A stretch of DNA of 41,976 bases. Source: Rhodospirillales bacterium. Lineage in GTDB: Bacteria; Pseudomonadota; Alphaproteobacteria; Acetobacterales; Acetobacteraceae. The notes beneath the pieces were generated by a model. It was not told the DNA's origin. It searched no databases and saw only the letters and a list, made by a program, of their open reading frames with translations. How positions within the stretch are numbered: the first letter of the stretch is position 1; each line of letters starts with the position of its first letter. Positions 16,298 to 25,196 of this stretch are shown piece after piece. The stretch covers positions 1 to 41,976 of the forward strand of contig JAGWRU010000034.1 of the NCBI GenBank assembly GCA_028869595.1, written 5' to 3'. Made by a program: the position numbers and the translations under genes.

Positions 16298-16463
16298 ACC
16301 CGGTCCCCCTCATTCATCCATGAGCTTCTACGCCTGATGATCGGTCGCGCCCCCGGGGAGACCTCGGTGTCGGCTGCTTCATCAACCCGTCTGATAGCTT
16401 GTGAAAACCCTAACCGCACAACCGTAAATTATCAAGGCCAGAACAAAATTAACGGGGATTGTA

Positions 16464-18026
16464 TCACGGAGCGGCGATATTCTTAAAATCCGTAGATTTT
16501 TTGCGCCGCAACAATCGAAGGCGACTACCAGCAATCCCTAAACCGAATATCAATACAGCGATCGCAATCGGATCAATCAATCCCATCTCCGAAAATAATG
16601 TCCGCGGTAGAAACCCAGTCAGGCGTCCCATAACTACGCCTCTTTTTTGCAATCCAAGGCGTCTTATCACGCGTCCATAGGGATCAAAGAGCGCCGATAT
16701 GCCGGTATTCGCGGCACGCATCAGCGGCAGCCCTTCTTCCACTGCCCGCAGCCGTGCGGCGGTGAAATGCTGTCGCGGGCCGGAGGAGTTCCCGAACCAG
16801 GCATCGTTCGTAATATTCACGAGCCAGGAAGGACGATCCTTCTCGTCCACGATCTCGGCCGGAAAGATGGATTCGTAGCAGATCAACGGGCCGAATGCGG
16901 GCAACCCGATGACATGCATGGTCTTCGGCCCCGGACCTGGCACAAATCCTCCGCCCGGAACCAGTTGAATGCCCAGGGGCAGCCATGCCGGCTGATATTC
17001 GCCGCCCGGCACGAGATGCCATTTGTCGTAGACCCCATCCAGTTTCGCATCGGGAAGAATTGCGACCAGACTGTTCCGCGGCCTGCCATCCCGCCCGAAG
17101 CGCACCGTGCCGGCGAGTACTGTGGCGCCTTGCGCGGCCTTGGCAATCGCCTCGCGGGCAGCGGGATCCTGCACCAGCAAGTAGGGGCTTGCCGTTTCCG
17201 GCCAGATGATCACCCGAACAGTCTGCGGGTAGGCGGTCGCCATCGCGCTTGCCGCCTGGCGGGTCAGGTCCAGATAGGTCGTAAAGGTCTGTGCGACGAA
17301 GCGGCGATCCCATTTCTGCCCCTGGGCGATATCGCCCTGGATCAGTGCCACCGAAACCGGCGGGCCAGCCGGTGCCTGACCAAGGCGCAGCCATCCCAGC
17401 ACCGGCCAGAGCATCAGTATGGCAATGGCACTCCAACGCGCCCGGCCTCTCAAGGCCGGGATGGCGGCAACCAGAATCGTCAGCAATGTCAGGAGATGGA
17501 CGCTGCCCCAGGCAGCCGGCTGCACCATGATCGTGCCAAGCGTGCCGGGAAACGCCCACATGCTGCCCCATGGGTTCCACGGAAAACCCGTCAGCGTGAA
17601 CTGCCGCGCGATATCAGCCAGGGTCCATGCCCCGGCAAGCACCAGAACGCGCGGTAAGCCAGGGGCCGCGCAACGTGCCAGGCCGGCCGCCACGGCGATA
17701 AAAACCGCCAGGATCGCGGCGATGGCCGGAACCGCCAGCGGCACCAGCCACCAGAATTTCGCAGCCTCAAACAGGATCGCCTCGGTGATCCAATAAAGGC
17801 CCAGCAGATGGTGGCCGAAACCGAACCACCAACCGCGCCGCGCCGCCTTGCGCCAGCCCGGTGCGTTGCCGATCAGGATCAGCAAGCCGGGCACCGCGAT
17901 CCATAGAACCGGCAACAGAAAATAAGGCGGCAAAGCCAAAGCCGCAGCAACGCCGAAGAGAAACGCGGCCCCGTCCGCCCGGATTCCGGACAGTCGGGCA
18001 AGCCAATCGCTTAGTTTCTGGATCAT
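16464..18026 (-). CDS. lnt: apolipoprotein N-acyltransferase
   Basis: A 520-residue inner-membrane enzyme that adds the third acyl chain to the N-terminal cysteine of lipoproteins. Six or more membrane helices fill residues 15-215, followed by a periplasmic nitrilase-like domain whose catalytic triad is intact: E277 (WPETASP), K335 (DKWHLVPGGEY) and C383 (LICYESIFP). A final helix anchors the C-terminus. Length and residue positions closely match E. coli Lnt (E267, K335, C387). It is followed by the Xre regulator, a common alphaproteobacterial order. The last ~60 codons are AT-rich. Confidence 0.95.
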   Translation of the reverse strand: MIQKLSDWLARLSGIRADGAAFLFGVAAALALPPYFLLPVLWIAVPGLLILIGNAPGWRKAARRGWWFGFGHHLLGLYWITEAILFEAAKFWWLVPLAVPAIAAILAVFIAVAAGLARCAAPGLPRVLVLAGAWTLADIARQFTLTGFPWNPWGSMWAFPGTLGTIMVQPAAWGSVHLLTLLTILVAAIPALRGRARWSAIAILMLWPVLGWLRLGQAPAGPPVSVALIQGDIAQGQKWDRRFVAQTFTTYLDLTRQAASAMATAYPQTVRVIIWPETASPYLLVQDPAAREAIAKAAQGATVLAGTVRFGRDGRPRNSLVAILPDAKLDGVYDKWHLVPGGEYQPAWLPLGIQLVPGGGFVPGPGPKTMHVIGLPAFGPLICYESIFPAEIVDEKDRPSWLVNITNDAWFGNSSGPRQHFTAARLRAVEEGLPLMRAANTGISALFDPYGRVIRRLGLQKRGVVMGRLTGFLPRTLFSEMGLIDPIAIAVLIFGLGIAGSRLRLLRRKKSTDFKNIAAP

Positions 18027-18068
18027 GAAGACCGGCTACACGGGGCTGCCGACTGCGACAAGGCGCTT

Positions 18069-19583
18069 CTAGACGCCGGCGTGGCGACGCGCGGCGGCCA
18101 GCACCCCTTCCAGCAACCGGTCGATATCGGCATGGGTCGAGCGGTGATTGACGATCGCCGCGCGGATCGCAACCACACCGTTGATCTTCGTGGTCGATGG
18201 CGCCGCGATTCCCGCTTCCTGCAGATCCGCCACGATCTCGGCATTGAGCGTATCCAGATCCCCGTCCACATCGATGACCCGGAAACACACGATGTTGAGG
18301 GCAACCGGAGCGAGCAATTCCAGCCCCGCCGTGACCGCTACCCGGCGAGCCAGATACTGCGCCAGATCGCAGCTGTGATCGACCACCGCGCCAAGCCGGC
18401 GCGTACCATAGGTCTTGATGGTCATCCAGACTTTCAAGGCGCGGAAACCACGCGACAAATCCGGCCCCAGATCGCAGGGCCAGGGCGCGCCCCCCGCCAA
18501 CCCCCGGACATCGCGGCGCAGATAATCGGCAGAGCTCGCGAATGCGGCGCGATGGATCAGCGGATCGCGCACCACGATACAACCGGCATCGTACGGCACC
18601 TGCGCCCATTTATGGAAATCGAAGGCCACCGAATCCGCCCGCTCGATCCCGTCAAGCAGCCCCCGCCGCGTCGGGGAAAGCCGCACGAGGGCGCCAAACG
18701 CACCATCGACATGGAACCAGATTTCATGCGCCGCGCAAAAATCGGCCAGCCTGGACAGATCGTCGATCGCGCCGGTATCGACCGTGCCCGCCGTGCCGAC
18801 CACCAGGAACGGCTTGAAGCCATCGTCGATATCGCGGGCAACCGCCTCGGCCAATGCCGCAAGATCCATGCGTCCCGCCTCGTCGCAGGCGATCAGACGC
18901 AAGGCATCGGTGCCAAGGCCGGTCATATCCATCGCCCGGCTGATGCAATTATGGGCCGCAGCCGAGCTATAGGCCCGCAAGCCTGACATCCCGACGCCGT
19001 GCCGGCGCACCCCGGGTCCAAGGCATTGGGTGCGCGCGACCAACACACCGATCATATTCGCCATCGACGTGCCGGTTACCAGAACCCCCGATGCGGCAGC
19101 CGGGAAACCCAGCATTTCCGCCGCCCAGCGGATGACCTGCCGCTCCACCTCGATCGGCGCATGGTCGCGGCCGCCGAGATTGGCGTTCAGGCTGGCAGCG
19201 AGCATTTCCGCCAACATCCCCACCACCGTCCCGGCGCCATGGACCCAGCCGAAAAATGCCGGATGGCGGTTACCGGTTGCGTAGGGACGGATGGTCTCAC
19301 GAAACTGGTCATACGCCGCAGCCAGACCTTGCGGCTGTTCCGGCAGCGCCTCCCGCAGGGCCTGACGCCGCGCCTGGGGCATCTTGGTCCAGACAGGCTG
19401 CGTGCGCAAACCGCTGATATCGTCGATCGCCTCGTCCAGCATGCGATGCGCATCGCGCCGCAGCGCCGCCCAATCCGCGGGATCAAGCGATGCTCCCTCG
19501 GTCGGAAACGGAATGCCGGACAGGCTGACAGCATCGACACGCTGGGACGTCACGTTCTTCTCTTGCTCATTAATTACCGTCAC
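18069..19583 (-). CDS. group II pyridoxal-phosphate decarboxylase (aromatic amino acid decarboxylase-like)
   Basis: A 504-residue PLP enzyme of the aromatic-L-amino-acid/glutamate decarboxylase group, producing amines such as tryptamine, tyramine or beta-alanine depending on member. The PLP lysine is K325 in DFHKWAQVPYD; D293 (HVDGAFG) binds the pyridine nitrogen and H211 (SSAAAHNCI) stacks on the ring. The N-terminal layer HPAFFGWVHGAGT and the GTSMANM phosphate loop are typical. The substrate cannot be read safely. The start is a GTG at 19583, just 6 bp after the upstream GT2 stop; a GTG at 19553 with a better AAGAGAAG ribosome site is an alternative. Confidence 0.87.
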   Translation of the reverse strand: MTVINEQEKNVTSQRVDAVSLSGIPFPTEGASLDPADWAALRRDAHRMLDEAIDDISGLRTQPVWTKMPQARRQALREALPEQPQGLAAAYDQFRETIRPYATGNRHPAFFGWVHGAGTVVGMLAEMLAASLNANLGGRDHAPIEVERQVIRWAAEMLGFPAAASGVLVTGTSMANMIGVLVARTQCLGPGVRRHGVGMSGLRAYSSAAAHNCISRAMDMTGLGTDALRLIACDEAGRMDLAALAEAVARDIDDGFKPFLVVGTAGTVDTGAIDDLSRLADFCAAHEIWFHVDGAFGALVRLSPTRRGLLDGIERADSVAFDFHKWAQVPYDAGCIVVRDPLIHRAAFASSADYLRRDVRGLAGGAPWPCDLGPDLSRGFRALKVWMTIKTYGTRRLGAVVDHSCDLAQYLARRVAVTAGLELLAPVALNIVCFRVIDVDGDLDTLNAEIVADLQEAGIAAPSTTKINGVVAIRAAIVNHRSTHADIDRLLEGVLAAARRHAGV

Positions 19584-19589
19584 GCCCGA

Positions 19590-20627
19590 TCATGCCGCCG
19601 CCGCCGAACGTTCCAGCTCCAATACGGTCTTGTCCGTCACCGGGTCGGCCAACACATCGTAATCAAAGACATCCTCGACGATATACAAGGGCCTGAATTT
19701 GGCCTCGTTAAACACCCGTCCGAGATATTCGCCGATCACGCCCATAGTCATAAGCTGTACGCCGCCCATGAACAGCACCACCGTCATCAGACTGGGATAG
19801 CCCGGGACGGAATTGCCGAAAATTACGGTGCGCAGGACGATCTGGCCACCATAGATCAGTGAAAAAACCGCAACCATCATGCCGAGATATGTCGCAATTT
19901 TGAGCGGCATGACCGTGAAGCCGGTAATCCCCTCCAAAGCCAGGTTCCACAGCCGCCAATAGGTCCATTTGCTGCGGCCAGAGTAGCGCGGCGTGCGGTC
20001 ATAGGGCACCGCTGTGCTGGCAAAGCCGATCGAGGCAAAGAGCCCTTTCATGAACCGGTGATGCTCCCGATACTGACGGACCGCGTCCACCGCGCGGCGG
20101 CTCAACAGCCGGAAATCACCGACATTGCGCGGCAGGCGCACGCGCCCGAGCCGTTCCATCAGGCGGTAGAACAAGCTTGCCGTCACCCGCTTCAGCCAGC
20201 CATCGCCGGCCCGCGCGCGACGCTGTGCATAGACCATATCGAAGCCGCGCCGCCATTCCGCGACCAGTGCGGGGATCACTTCGGGCGGGTCCTGCAGATC
20301 CGCATCGATCACGATCACCGCATCGCCATCCGCATGATCGAGCCCGGCGGTCACCGCCACCTCCTTGCCGAAATTGCGGGACAGGCGAATGACGGAAATA
20401 TTGGCATGGTCGTAGAGAAGCTTGCGCAGCACGAGCCGGGTGCAGTCATCGCTTCCATCATCGACATACATGGCCCGCCACCGGCCCAGGCCTTCCATAC
20501 TGGCCTGCAGCCGGCGGTGGAATGCGAAAAGACAGGCGCTTTCATTGAATACCGGGATCACGACGGTCAATTGCGTATCCGTCTCCCGTCCGGATTGACG
20601 CCGCTCGGCTTCCGTGATCGTCAGCAT
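19590..20627 (-). CDS. GT2 polyprenyl-phosphate glycosyltransferase (GtrB/ArnC/DPM1-like)
   Basis: A 345-residue membrane glycosyltransferase that moves a sugar from a nucleotide donor to undecaprenyl phosphate. The GT-A core has VVIPVFNES, DDGSDD and the metal site DADLQDPPE, followed by the SRKW-like segment (SGRSKWTYWRLW) before two C-terminal membrane helices, the usual layout of bactoprenol glycosyltransferases. The start at 20627 is preceded by AGGGG; a longer frame upstream lacks homology. It is adjacent to the PLP decarboxylase (6 bp) and divergent from a GT39-type enzyme that could use the lipid-linked sugar. Confidence 0.9.
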   Translation of the reverse strand: MLTITEAERRQSGRETDTQLTVVIPVFNESACLFAFHRRLQASMEGLGRWRAMYVDDGSDDCTRLVLRKLLYDHANISVIRLSRNFGKEVAVTAGLDHADGDAVIVIDADLQDPPEVIPALVAEWRRGFDMVYAQRRARAGDGWLKRVTASLFYRLMERLGRVRLPRNVGDFRLLSRRAVDAVRQYREHHRFMKGLFASIGFASTAVPYDRTPRYSGRSKWTYWRLWNLALEGITGFTVMPLKIATYLGMMVAVFSLIYGGQIVLRTVIFGNSVPGYPSLMTVVLFMGGVQLMTMGVIGEYLGRVFNEAKFRPLYIVEDVFDYDVLADPVTDKTVLELERSAAAA

Positions 20628-20727
20628 GCTGCACCCCTGTCGCGCGCCGATGCCGTTGGCACCCCGCGCTCCATGCTGGGCAGCCGACGCTAAGGATGGG
20701 TAAAGCACTGCGAGCGCTGAATGGCGC

Positions 20728-22290
20728 ATGGATGTCACCCGCCGCTTTCGTGCACCGCCGGTATTGGCCGCGCTCGCCTTGGCGGCGATCGTATTTCTAA
20801 GCGGTGCCATGACCCGCGGGCGTGAGTATGACGAGCAATACACTCTGTTTCTGACCGGCGGCATCGTCCGCCCGCATTATCCCGCGACGATCACCACCCC
20901 GGCGACGCTGCATGCGCAATGGCGCAGCCAGGCAGCGCCGGTCACACCCCATATGATCGCCCAGGGATTGCGCTGCTGCGACGTGCATCCGCCACTTTAT
21001 TTCTGGGTTGCCGCGCTGTGGCGAAGAATTGCCGGCGCAAGCGCACCGGGCCTCGGCCTGCTGCCGATACGCTTGCTGTCGGCGATCGCCGCAATGCTCG
21101 CTTTGTCCGCCATCGCCGCCATCGCCTGCGCCGCCGATATCGCTCCAGCGCTGGCGGTTCTGCTGACCGCCGGCTGCTATGCATTTGCCTATACCGCTTT
21201 TACCGCGCGGGATTTTGCCGTCGCCGAGGCGTTTCTGCTGGCTGGGCTGCTCGCCGCGCTGCGCACCACTATGGCGGATACCGGCAGGGCGGCCATGCCA
21301 CGCGCCATGCTATGCGGATTACTGCTCGGCGCGGCCTGCTTCACCAATTATCTCGCGGTCTTCACGGCCGGCACCGTGCTTCTATGGCTGCTGATCCGAA
21401 GGCCGCGTGCCGGTATCCTCGCGCTGCTCGCCTGCGCTGCCTTCCTGCCTGCGGGGGGATATTTCTTTCTCGCGCAGCGGAATGCCCGGCCCGGACAATT
21501 TCCGCGATTTTCCCTACCCCACGCCCTGGAACTGCTCGCCCGGGACACTGGCGCTGCGCTGTTCGGAGGACTGCCAGAGTACATGCCGGCGGATATGCGG
21601 GCGTTGACCGTCGCGGCGCTGGGCCTGGTACTATGCGCGATCGCGGCCGCCATGATCGCATGCCGCCCGAGGCCGTACTGGAACGCGTCCCGCCTTCTCC
21701 TCGCTTCCTGCTTTCTCGCGCAGCTTGCGGGCCTCCTAATGCTCGGGCTGGTCTTCGACAACACCCCGATCGAAATTCGCTATCTCTGCTTTCTCTGCCC
21801 GTTTTTCGGCATTCTCGCCGCAGCCTGCGTGCAGCGGCGCGGCCTGCCCCACCCGGCCGGCCTGGCCGTGCTCGCGATCCAAGCCGCTGCCGTTCTGGGT
21901 CTCCTGTTCATGCCGCAGACGATGCAGCCGATCGAGCCGACATTGCGGATAATCCGCGGCATGGCGCGGCCGGGCAGCGTCGCGCTGATCCCGTACGGCG
22001 ATGACGGGGTCGGGGTGGCCGGCGCACTCGTGAATGGTGCTCCAGGCGGCTTGCCGGTGCTGGTTTTCAGAGATCTTTCCCGGCTTCCCGCCCTCAGTGA
22101 CCGGGCCCAGCTGCTGCTGGTGGATATGCGCACCGATCAGGCCAGCATCCGAGAGGCCGACGCCATTGCGACGATGCTCCGGCACGAAGGATGGGTGCCG
22201 CAGCAACACGGCACGCAGGTCATCGTCTATCGGCGCTCATCCAAGAATACCGGACGCGCCAAGCACTGCGGCACCGGCAAGAACCCATAG
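20728..22290 (+). CDS. GT39/PMT-type membrane glycosyltransferase
   Basis: A 520-residue integral membrane protein with about ten hydrophobic helices. It has the GT-C pattern: an acidic motif in the first periplasmic loop (REYDEQYT, D35-E36), a CCDVHPPLYFWV segment matching the H-P-P-L-Y/F box of ArnT/PMT-like enzymes, and a soluble C-terminal domain from about 410. Such enzymes transfer sugar from a polyprenyl phosphate donor to lipid A, protein or polysaccharide in the periplasm. Divergent from the GT2 gene with a 100 bp intergenic region. The last 54 bp overlap the convergent chromate transporter gene. The acceptor is unknown. Confidence 0.8.
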   Translation: MDVTRRFRAPPVLAALALAAIVFLSGAMTRGREYDEQYTLFLTGGIVRPHYPATITTPATLHAQWRSQAAPVTPHMIAQGLRCCDVHPPLYFWVAALWRRIAGASAPGLGLLPIRLLSAIAAMLALSAIAAIACAADIAPALAVLLTAGCYAFAYTAFTARDFAVAEAFLLAGLLAALRTTMADTGRAAMPRAMLCGLLLGAACFTNYLAVFTAGTVLLWLLIRRPRAGILALLACAAFLPAGGYFFLAQRNARPGQFPRFSLPHALELLARDTGAALFGGLPEYMPADMRALTVAALGLVLCAIAAAMIACRPRPYWNASRLLLASCFLAQLAGLLMLGLVFDNTPIEIRYLCFLCPFFGILAAACVQRRGLPHPAGLAVLAIQAAAVLGLLFMPQTMQPIEPTLRIIRGMARPGSVALIPYGDDGVGVAGALVNGAPGGLPVLVFRDLSRLPALSDRAQLLLVDMRTDQASIREADAIATMLRHEGWVPQQHGTQVIVYRRSSKNTGRAKHCGTGKNP

Positions 22291-22773
22291 CGGGTGCAGA
22301 CGTGAGCGCAGAAACAGCCATGTCGCGCAGCCGGTGAGAAGCGCGGCGCGCCAATCGGTCGTCGTCGTCCGTACCAGCAGCGCCGCCCCGGCCATCACCA
22401 GCCCGACCGTGACCGGCACCAGCCCGCGCTGAATGCGATCCCGCCAGGGCGCACCGCGCACCCGGTGCCACATGCCGGCGATCACGAATGTCAGCAGCGA
22501 GGATGGTGCGCAAAGGGCAATGGTTGCAGTCAGCGCGCCAAGAAGTCCGGCCACACTCCACCCGATCAGCGCGACGACCAGCATATTCGGTCCCGGCGCG
22601 GCCTGCGCCAGGGCATAGAGGGCGGCAAAATGCCGCGCGCTCATCCAGTGATGGACATCCACCACCTGGCGCTGCATCTCCGGCAGGATCGAATTGCCGC
22701 CGCCGAAGGCGAGCAACGACAATTGCGAGAAGATGCCGGCCAGCGCACCGAGATCGGACATCCCCCCGGTCAT
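22237..22773 (-). CDS. chromate transporter, C-terminal half-protein
   Basis: A 178-residue membrane protein, one of the two short-chain ChrA (CHR) halves. The CHR signature is visible as FGGGNSILPEMQRQVV near residue 23 and AQAAPGPNMLVVALIGW near 57, followed by 3-4 helices. Short-chain CHR proteins work as pairs in chromate efflux or anion transport. The ATG overlaps the stop of the partner half by 4 bp, which implies translational coupling and stoichiometric synthesis. Its 3' end overlaps the convergent glycosyltransferase by 54 bp. Confidence 0.88.
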   Translation of the reverse strand: MTGGMSDLGALAGIFSQLSLLAFGGGNSILPEMQRQVVDVHHWMSARHFAALYALAQAAPGPNMLVVALIGWSVAGLLGALTATIALCAPSSLLTFVIAGMWHRVRGAPWRDRIQRGLVPVTVGLVMAGAALLVRTTTTDWRAALLTGCATWLFLRSRLHPLWVLAGAAVLGASGILG

Positions 22774-23339
22774 TGGGCTGCCCTGCGGCCGAACCAGGCC
22801 AGCCCGATCGACAGCGGCATCATCACCACCAGCACCGGCAGCATGGGCCAGCCGAGCAGGGCCACGGCAGCGAAAGTGACAACCGCGACGATCATACCCG
22901 CGATCGAGGCGCGTAAAGGTGCCGCGATGCGCAAAGCGGTCGCCAATACCAGCGCGCTTGCCGCCGCCGCCAGACCGGTGAACATGTGGCGGATGATGCC
23001 GACCTGACCATACCGGTTATACAACACCGCCAGGCACAGAATGATCGCCATCGGCGCCGCCATCAGCCCGGCCAGCGCGGCAATCGCCCCCCGCCAGCCG
23101 GCGAAGCGCGCGCCGAGCGCGACCGAGACATTGATGACATTCGGCCCCGGAAGGAACTGGCACACCGCCAGAAGATCGTTGAACTCACTGGCATTCAGCC
23201 ATTGCTTCTGCTCGACGATCATGCGCCGCGCCCAGGGCAGAACCCCGCCGAAGCCGCAGACGCCGACATACAGGAAGCCACGGAACAACGTGCCCGGATC
23301 GGGGATTGGCGCCGGTGCGGTGTCCTGGGGTATCGTCAT
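22770..23339 (-). CDS. chromate transporter, N-terminal half-protein
   Basis: A 189-residue membrane protein of the ChrA/CHR family, partner of the next gene. The signature is GFGGVLPWARRMIVEQ near residue 28 and CQFLPGPNVINVSVALG near 59. The two halves are separate proteins rather than a frameshifted long ChrA, since each has its own CHR signature and they overlap as ATGA. Start taken at 23339; the longer frame would run into the divergent dehydrogenase gene. The 64 bp to that gene must contain promoters in both directions. Confidence 0.88.
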   Translation of the reverse strand: MTIPQDTAPAPIPDPGTLFRGFLYVGVCGFGGVLPWARRMIVEQKQWLNASEFNDLLAVCQFLPGPNVINVSVALGARFAGWRGAIAALAGLMAAPMAIILCLAVLYNRYGQVGIIRHMFTGLAAAASALVLATALRIAAPLRASIAGMIVAVVTFAAVALLGWPMLPVLVVMMPLSIGLAWFGRRAAQ

Positions 23340-23403
23340 ACGATCTGGATAGCGCGCGACGCGCCACACACCAAATCTCGACCCGTCCGCTGGAGCCGCT
23401 GCG

Positions 23404-24261
23404 ATGATCGAACCCCCTGCCAAACCGGTCCTGCTCGGACTGCTCGGCGCGCCCATCCGTCATTCCGCCGCACCGCGCATGCATGAGGCGGCGGGCGCTC
23501 ATTGCGGCATACGCGTCCACTACCAGCTGATCGAGGTGGCCGAGGCGAGCGCAGCGACGCTGCGTATGCTCCTCGGCAGCATCCGCATGATCGGCTTCGC
23601 CGGAATCAACGTCACCTTCCCGTACAAGGAGGCGGTGCTGCCGCTGCTCGATTCGCTTGACGATACGGCACGCGCCGTGGGGGCAGTGAATACCATCACC
23701 ATCCGCGATGGCCGACTTTATGGGCACAACACGGATACGACCGGCTTCGAAAAGGCCCTGCGGGAGGAGATCGCCAGGATCGGACAGGGCCCCGTCGCGC
23801 TGATCGGCGCCGGCGGGGTCGGACGCGCGGTCGGGTTCGCGCTCGCCCGCCTAGGCATCGGCGAAATCCGCATCGTTGACCGCGACACCGCAAAGGCGGA
23901 GAGCCTGGCCCGCGATCTTAGCGCATCCTGCCACGCGCATGCCTGCGCGGATGCCGAAAGCGCCTGCGACGCGGCAGAAGGCGTGGTCAACGCCACCCCG
24001 GTCGGCATGCTGCCCAGCACGGCTCTGCCCATTCCAGCCAAGCTGCTGCGCCAGGAACAATGGGTTGCCGATGTGGTCTATTACCCGCTCGTCACGCCGT
24101 TTCTTGCCGCGGCCCGTGCCATCGGGGCAACCACGGCAACGGGCCGGGCCATGACCGTGCATCAGGCGGCGGATGCCTTCCAGCATTTCACCGGGATCAA
24201 GCCACCCCTGGCGCCGATCCAGGAAGCATTCGATGCCGTGATCGCCGCCCGCGCCGGGTGA
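23404..24261 (+). CDS. quinate/shikimate dehydrogenase-like enzyme (AroE superfamily)
   Basis: A 285-residue dehydrogenase of the shikimate dehydrogenase superfamily. The catalytic pair is K75 (NVTFPYKEAV) and D111 (GHNTDTTGF); the dinucleotide motif is GAGGVG (135-140). Instead of the AroE-type basic NADP loop it has VDRDT with D159, which in Corynebacterium quinate/shikimate dehydrogenase binds the NAD ribose, and its C-terminal VADVVYYPL...VHQAADAFQHFTG matches that NAD-dependent group. The substrate-carboxylate pair is S21 and A23, where Ser/Thr is normal. So it may oxidise quinate/shikimate or a variant, rather than serve as the biosynthetic AroE. The stop overlaps the protease start by 1 bp. 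Confidence 0.82.
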   Translation: MIEPPAKPVLLGLLGAPIRHSAAPRMHEAAGAHCGIRVHYQLIEVAEASAATLRMLLGSIRMIGFAGINVTFPYKEAVLPLLDSLDDTARAVGAVNTITIRDGRLYGHNTDTTGFEKALREEIARIGQGPVALIGAGGVGRAVGFALARLGIGEIRIVDRDTAKAESLARDLSASCHAHACADAESACDAAEGVVNATPVGMLPSTALPIPAKLLRQEQWVADVVYYPLVTPFLAAARAIGATTATGRAMTVHQAADAFQHFTGIKPPLAPIQEAFDAVIAARAG

Positions 24262-25196
24262 TGCGGCCAGTCTGGATTCTGCTTGCCGCCTGGCTTGTCG
24301 GCATCCCGGTCGCCGCGCGCGCGGCCTGCGTCCCGGATCATCCGATCCATGTCCCCCTGCAGGAAACCCCGGTAGGGCCGGTGGTCGCGGTATCGGTGAA
24401 TGGTCAGCCGGCACGCTTCCTTCTCGATACCGGCGCCAGCCGCAGCGAGGTGACGGCAGCGGCAATGCGGCGCCTGCATCTGCCCCGCGATCCCTGGAGC
24501 AGCACGACGATTCGCGGCGTGGGCGGCGCGCAGCGCCAGCCGGACGCCGATCTTTCGCGGTTGGAACTGGCGGGCGTGTCGCTGCACCGCCACCGGCTCG
24601 ACCAAGCCCTGGTGCTGGCGGTGGGAGCATCGCCGGTGCTGACACGGTTTGGCATCGATGGACTGCTCGGCGTCGACATCCTGGCCGGCTTCAACCTCAC
24701 GCTCGATCTTCACGCGGGGACGTTGTCGCTTCTTCCGGCCACGGCCTGCGACAGCGCCATTCCCCGCTGGGCGCACGGGCGCGAACCAGTACCGGGTATC
24801 CATCCACAATGGCAGTGGTTGCTGGTTCCGACGCGGATCGATCACACGATCCTGCTCGGGCTGATCGATACCGGCTCGGCCGGAAGCGTCATCACCGCTG
24901 CCGGGATGCGTCGGCTGTCAGGCGCCGCAACCGCCGCGCCGGGGGATCGGCGCAGCCAACTCACCGGCCAGGGGGCGGGAGAGGTGACGATCTGGCTCCA
25001 CCGCTATGCCGCATGGTCTGTGGGCAAAGAGAGCGTCAGCCCGGCCCAAATCTGGACTGGACCGGTGGCGATCTCGCCACTGGTGCAGATGATCATCGGC
25101 CGGGACTGGCTGCGCAGGCACAGAGTATGGATTTCCTACGCAACCAGCCGGATCGCCTTTACCGCGGCAGCCACCGCCTCATCCGGCGTGCGCTGA
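24261..25196 (+). CDS. secreted two-domain retropepsin-like aspartic protease
   Basis: A 311-residue protein with a signal peptide ([15 protein letters not shown]) and two copies of the retropepsin-like fold. Each half has an active-site motif: LLDTGAS (D56) and LIDTGSAGS (D203). A tandem pair in one chain resembles a pepsin-like monomer made of two retropepsin halves. Each half also shows the second hydrophobic-hydrophobic-glycine motif ([17 protein letters not shown]). It likely acts in the periplasm. The ATG at 24261 shares its A with the TGA of the dehydrogenase gene, implying translational coupling. The 3' end overlaps alaS by 18 bp on the opposite strand. Confidence 0.75.
   Translation: MRPVWILLAAWLVGIPVAARAACVPDHPIHVPLQETPVGPVVAVSVNGQPARFLLDTGASRSEVTAAAMRRLHLPRDPWSSTTIRGVGGAQRQPDADLSRLELAGVSLHRHRLDQALVLAVGASPVLTRFGIDGLLGVDILAGFNLTLDLHAGTLSLLPATACDSAIPRWAHGREPVPGIHPQWQWLLVPTRIDHTILLGLIDTGSAGSVITAAGMRRLSGAATAAPGDRRSQLTGQGAGEVTIWLHRYAAWSVGKESVSPAQIWTGPVAISPLVQMIIGRDWLRRHRVWISYATSRIAFTAAATASSGVR

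Noticed and set aside
22237-23339. A single chromate transporter broken by a frameshift
   Set aside because: Each half has its own CHR signature, and the ATGA overlap is the known short-chain pair layout.
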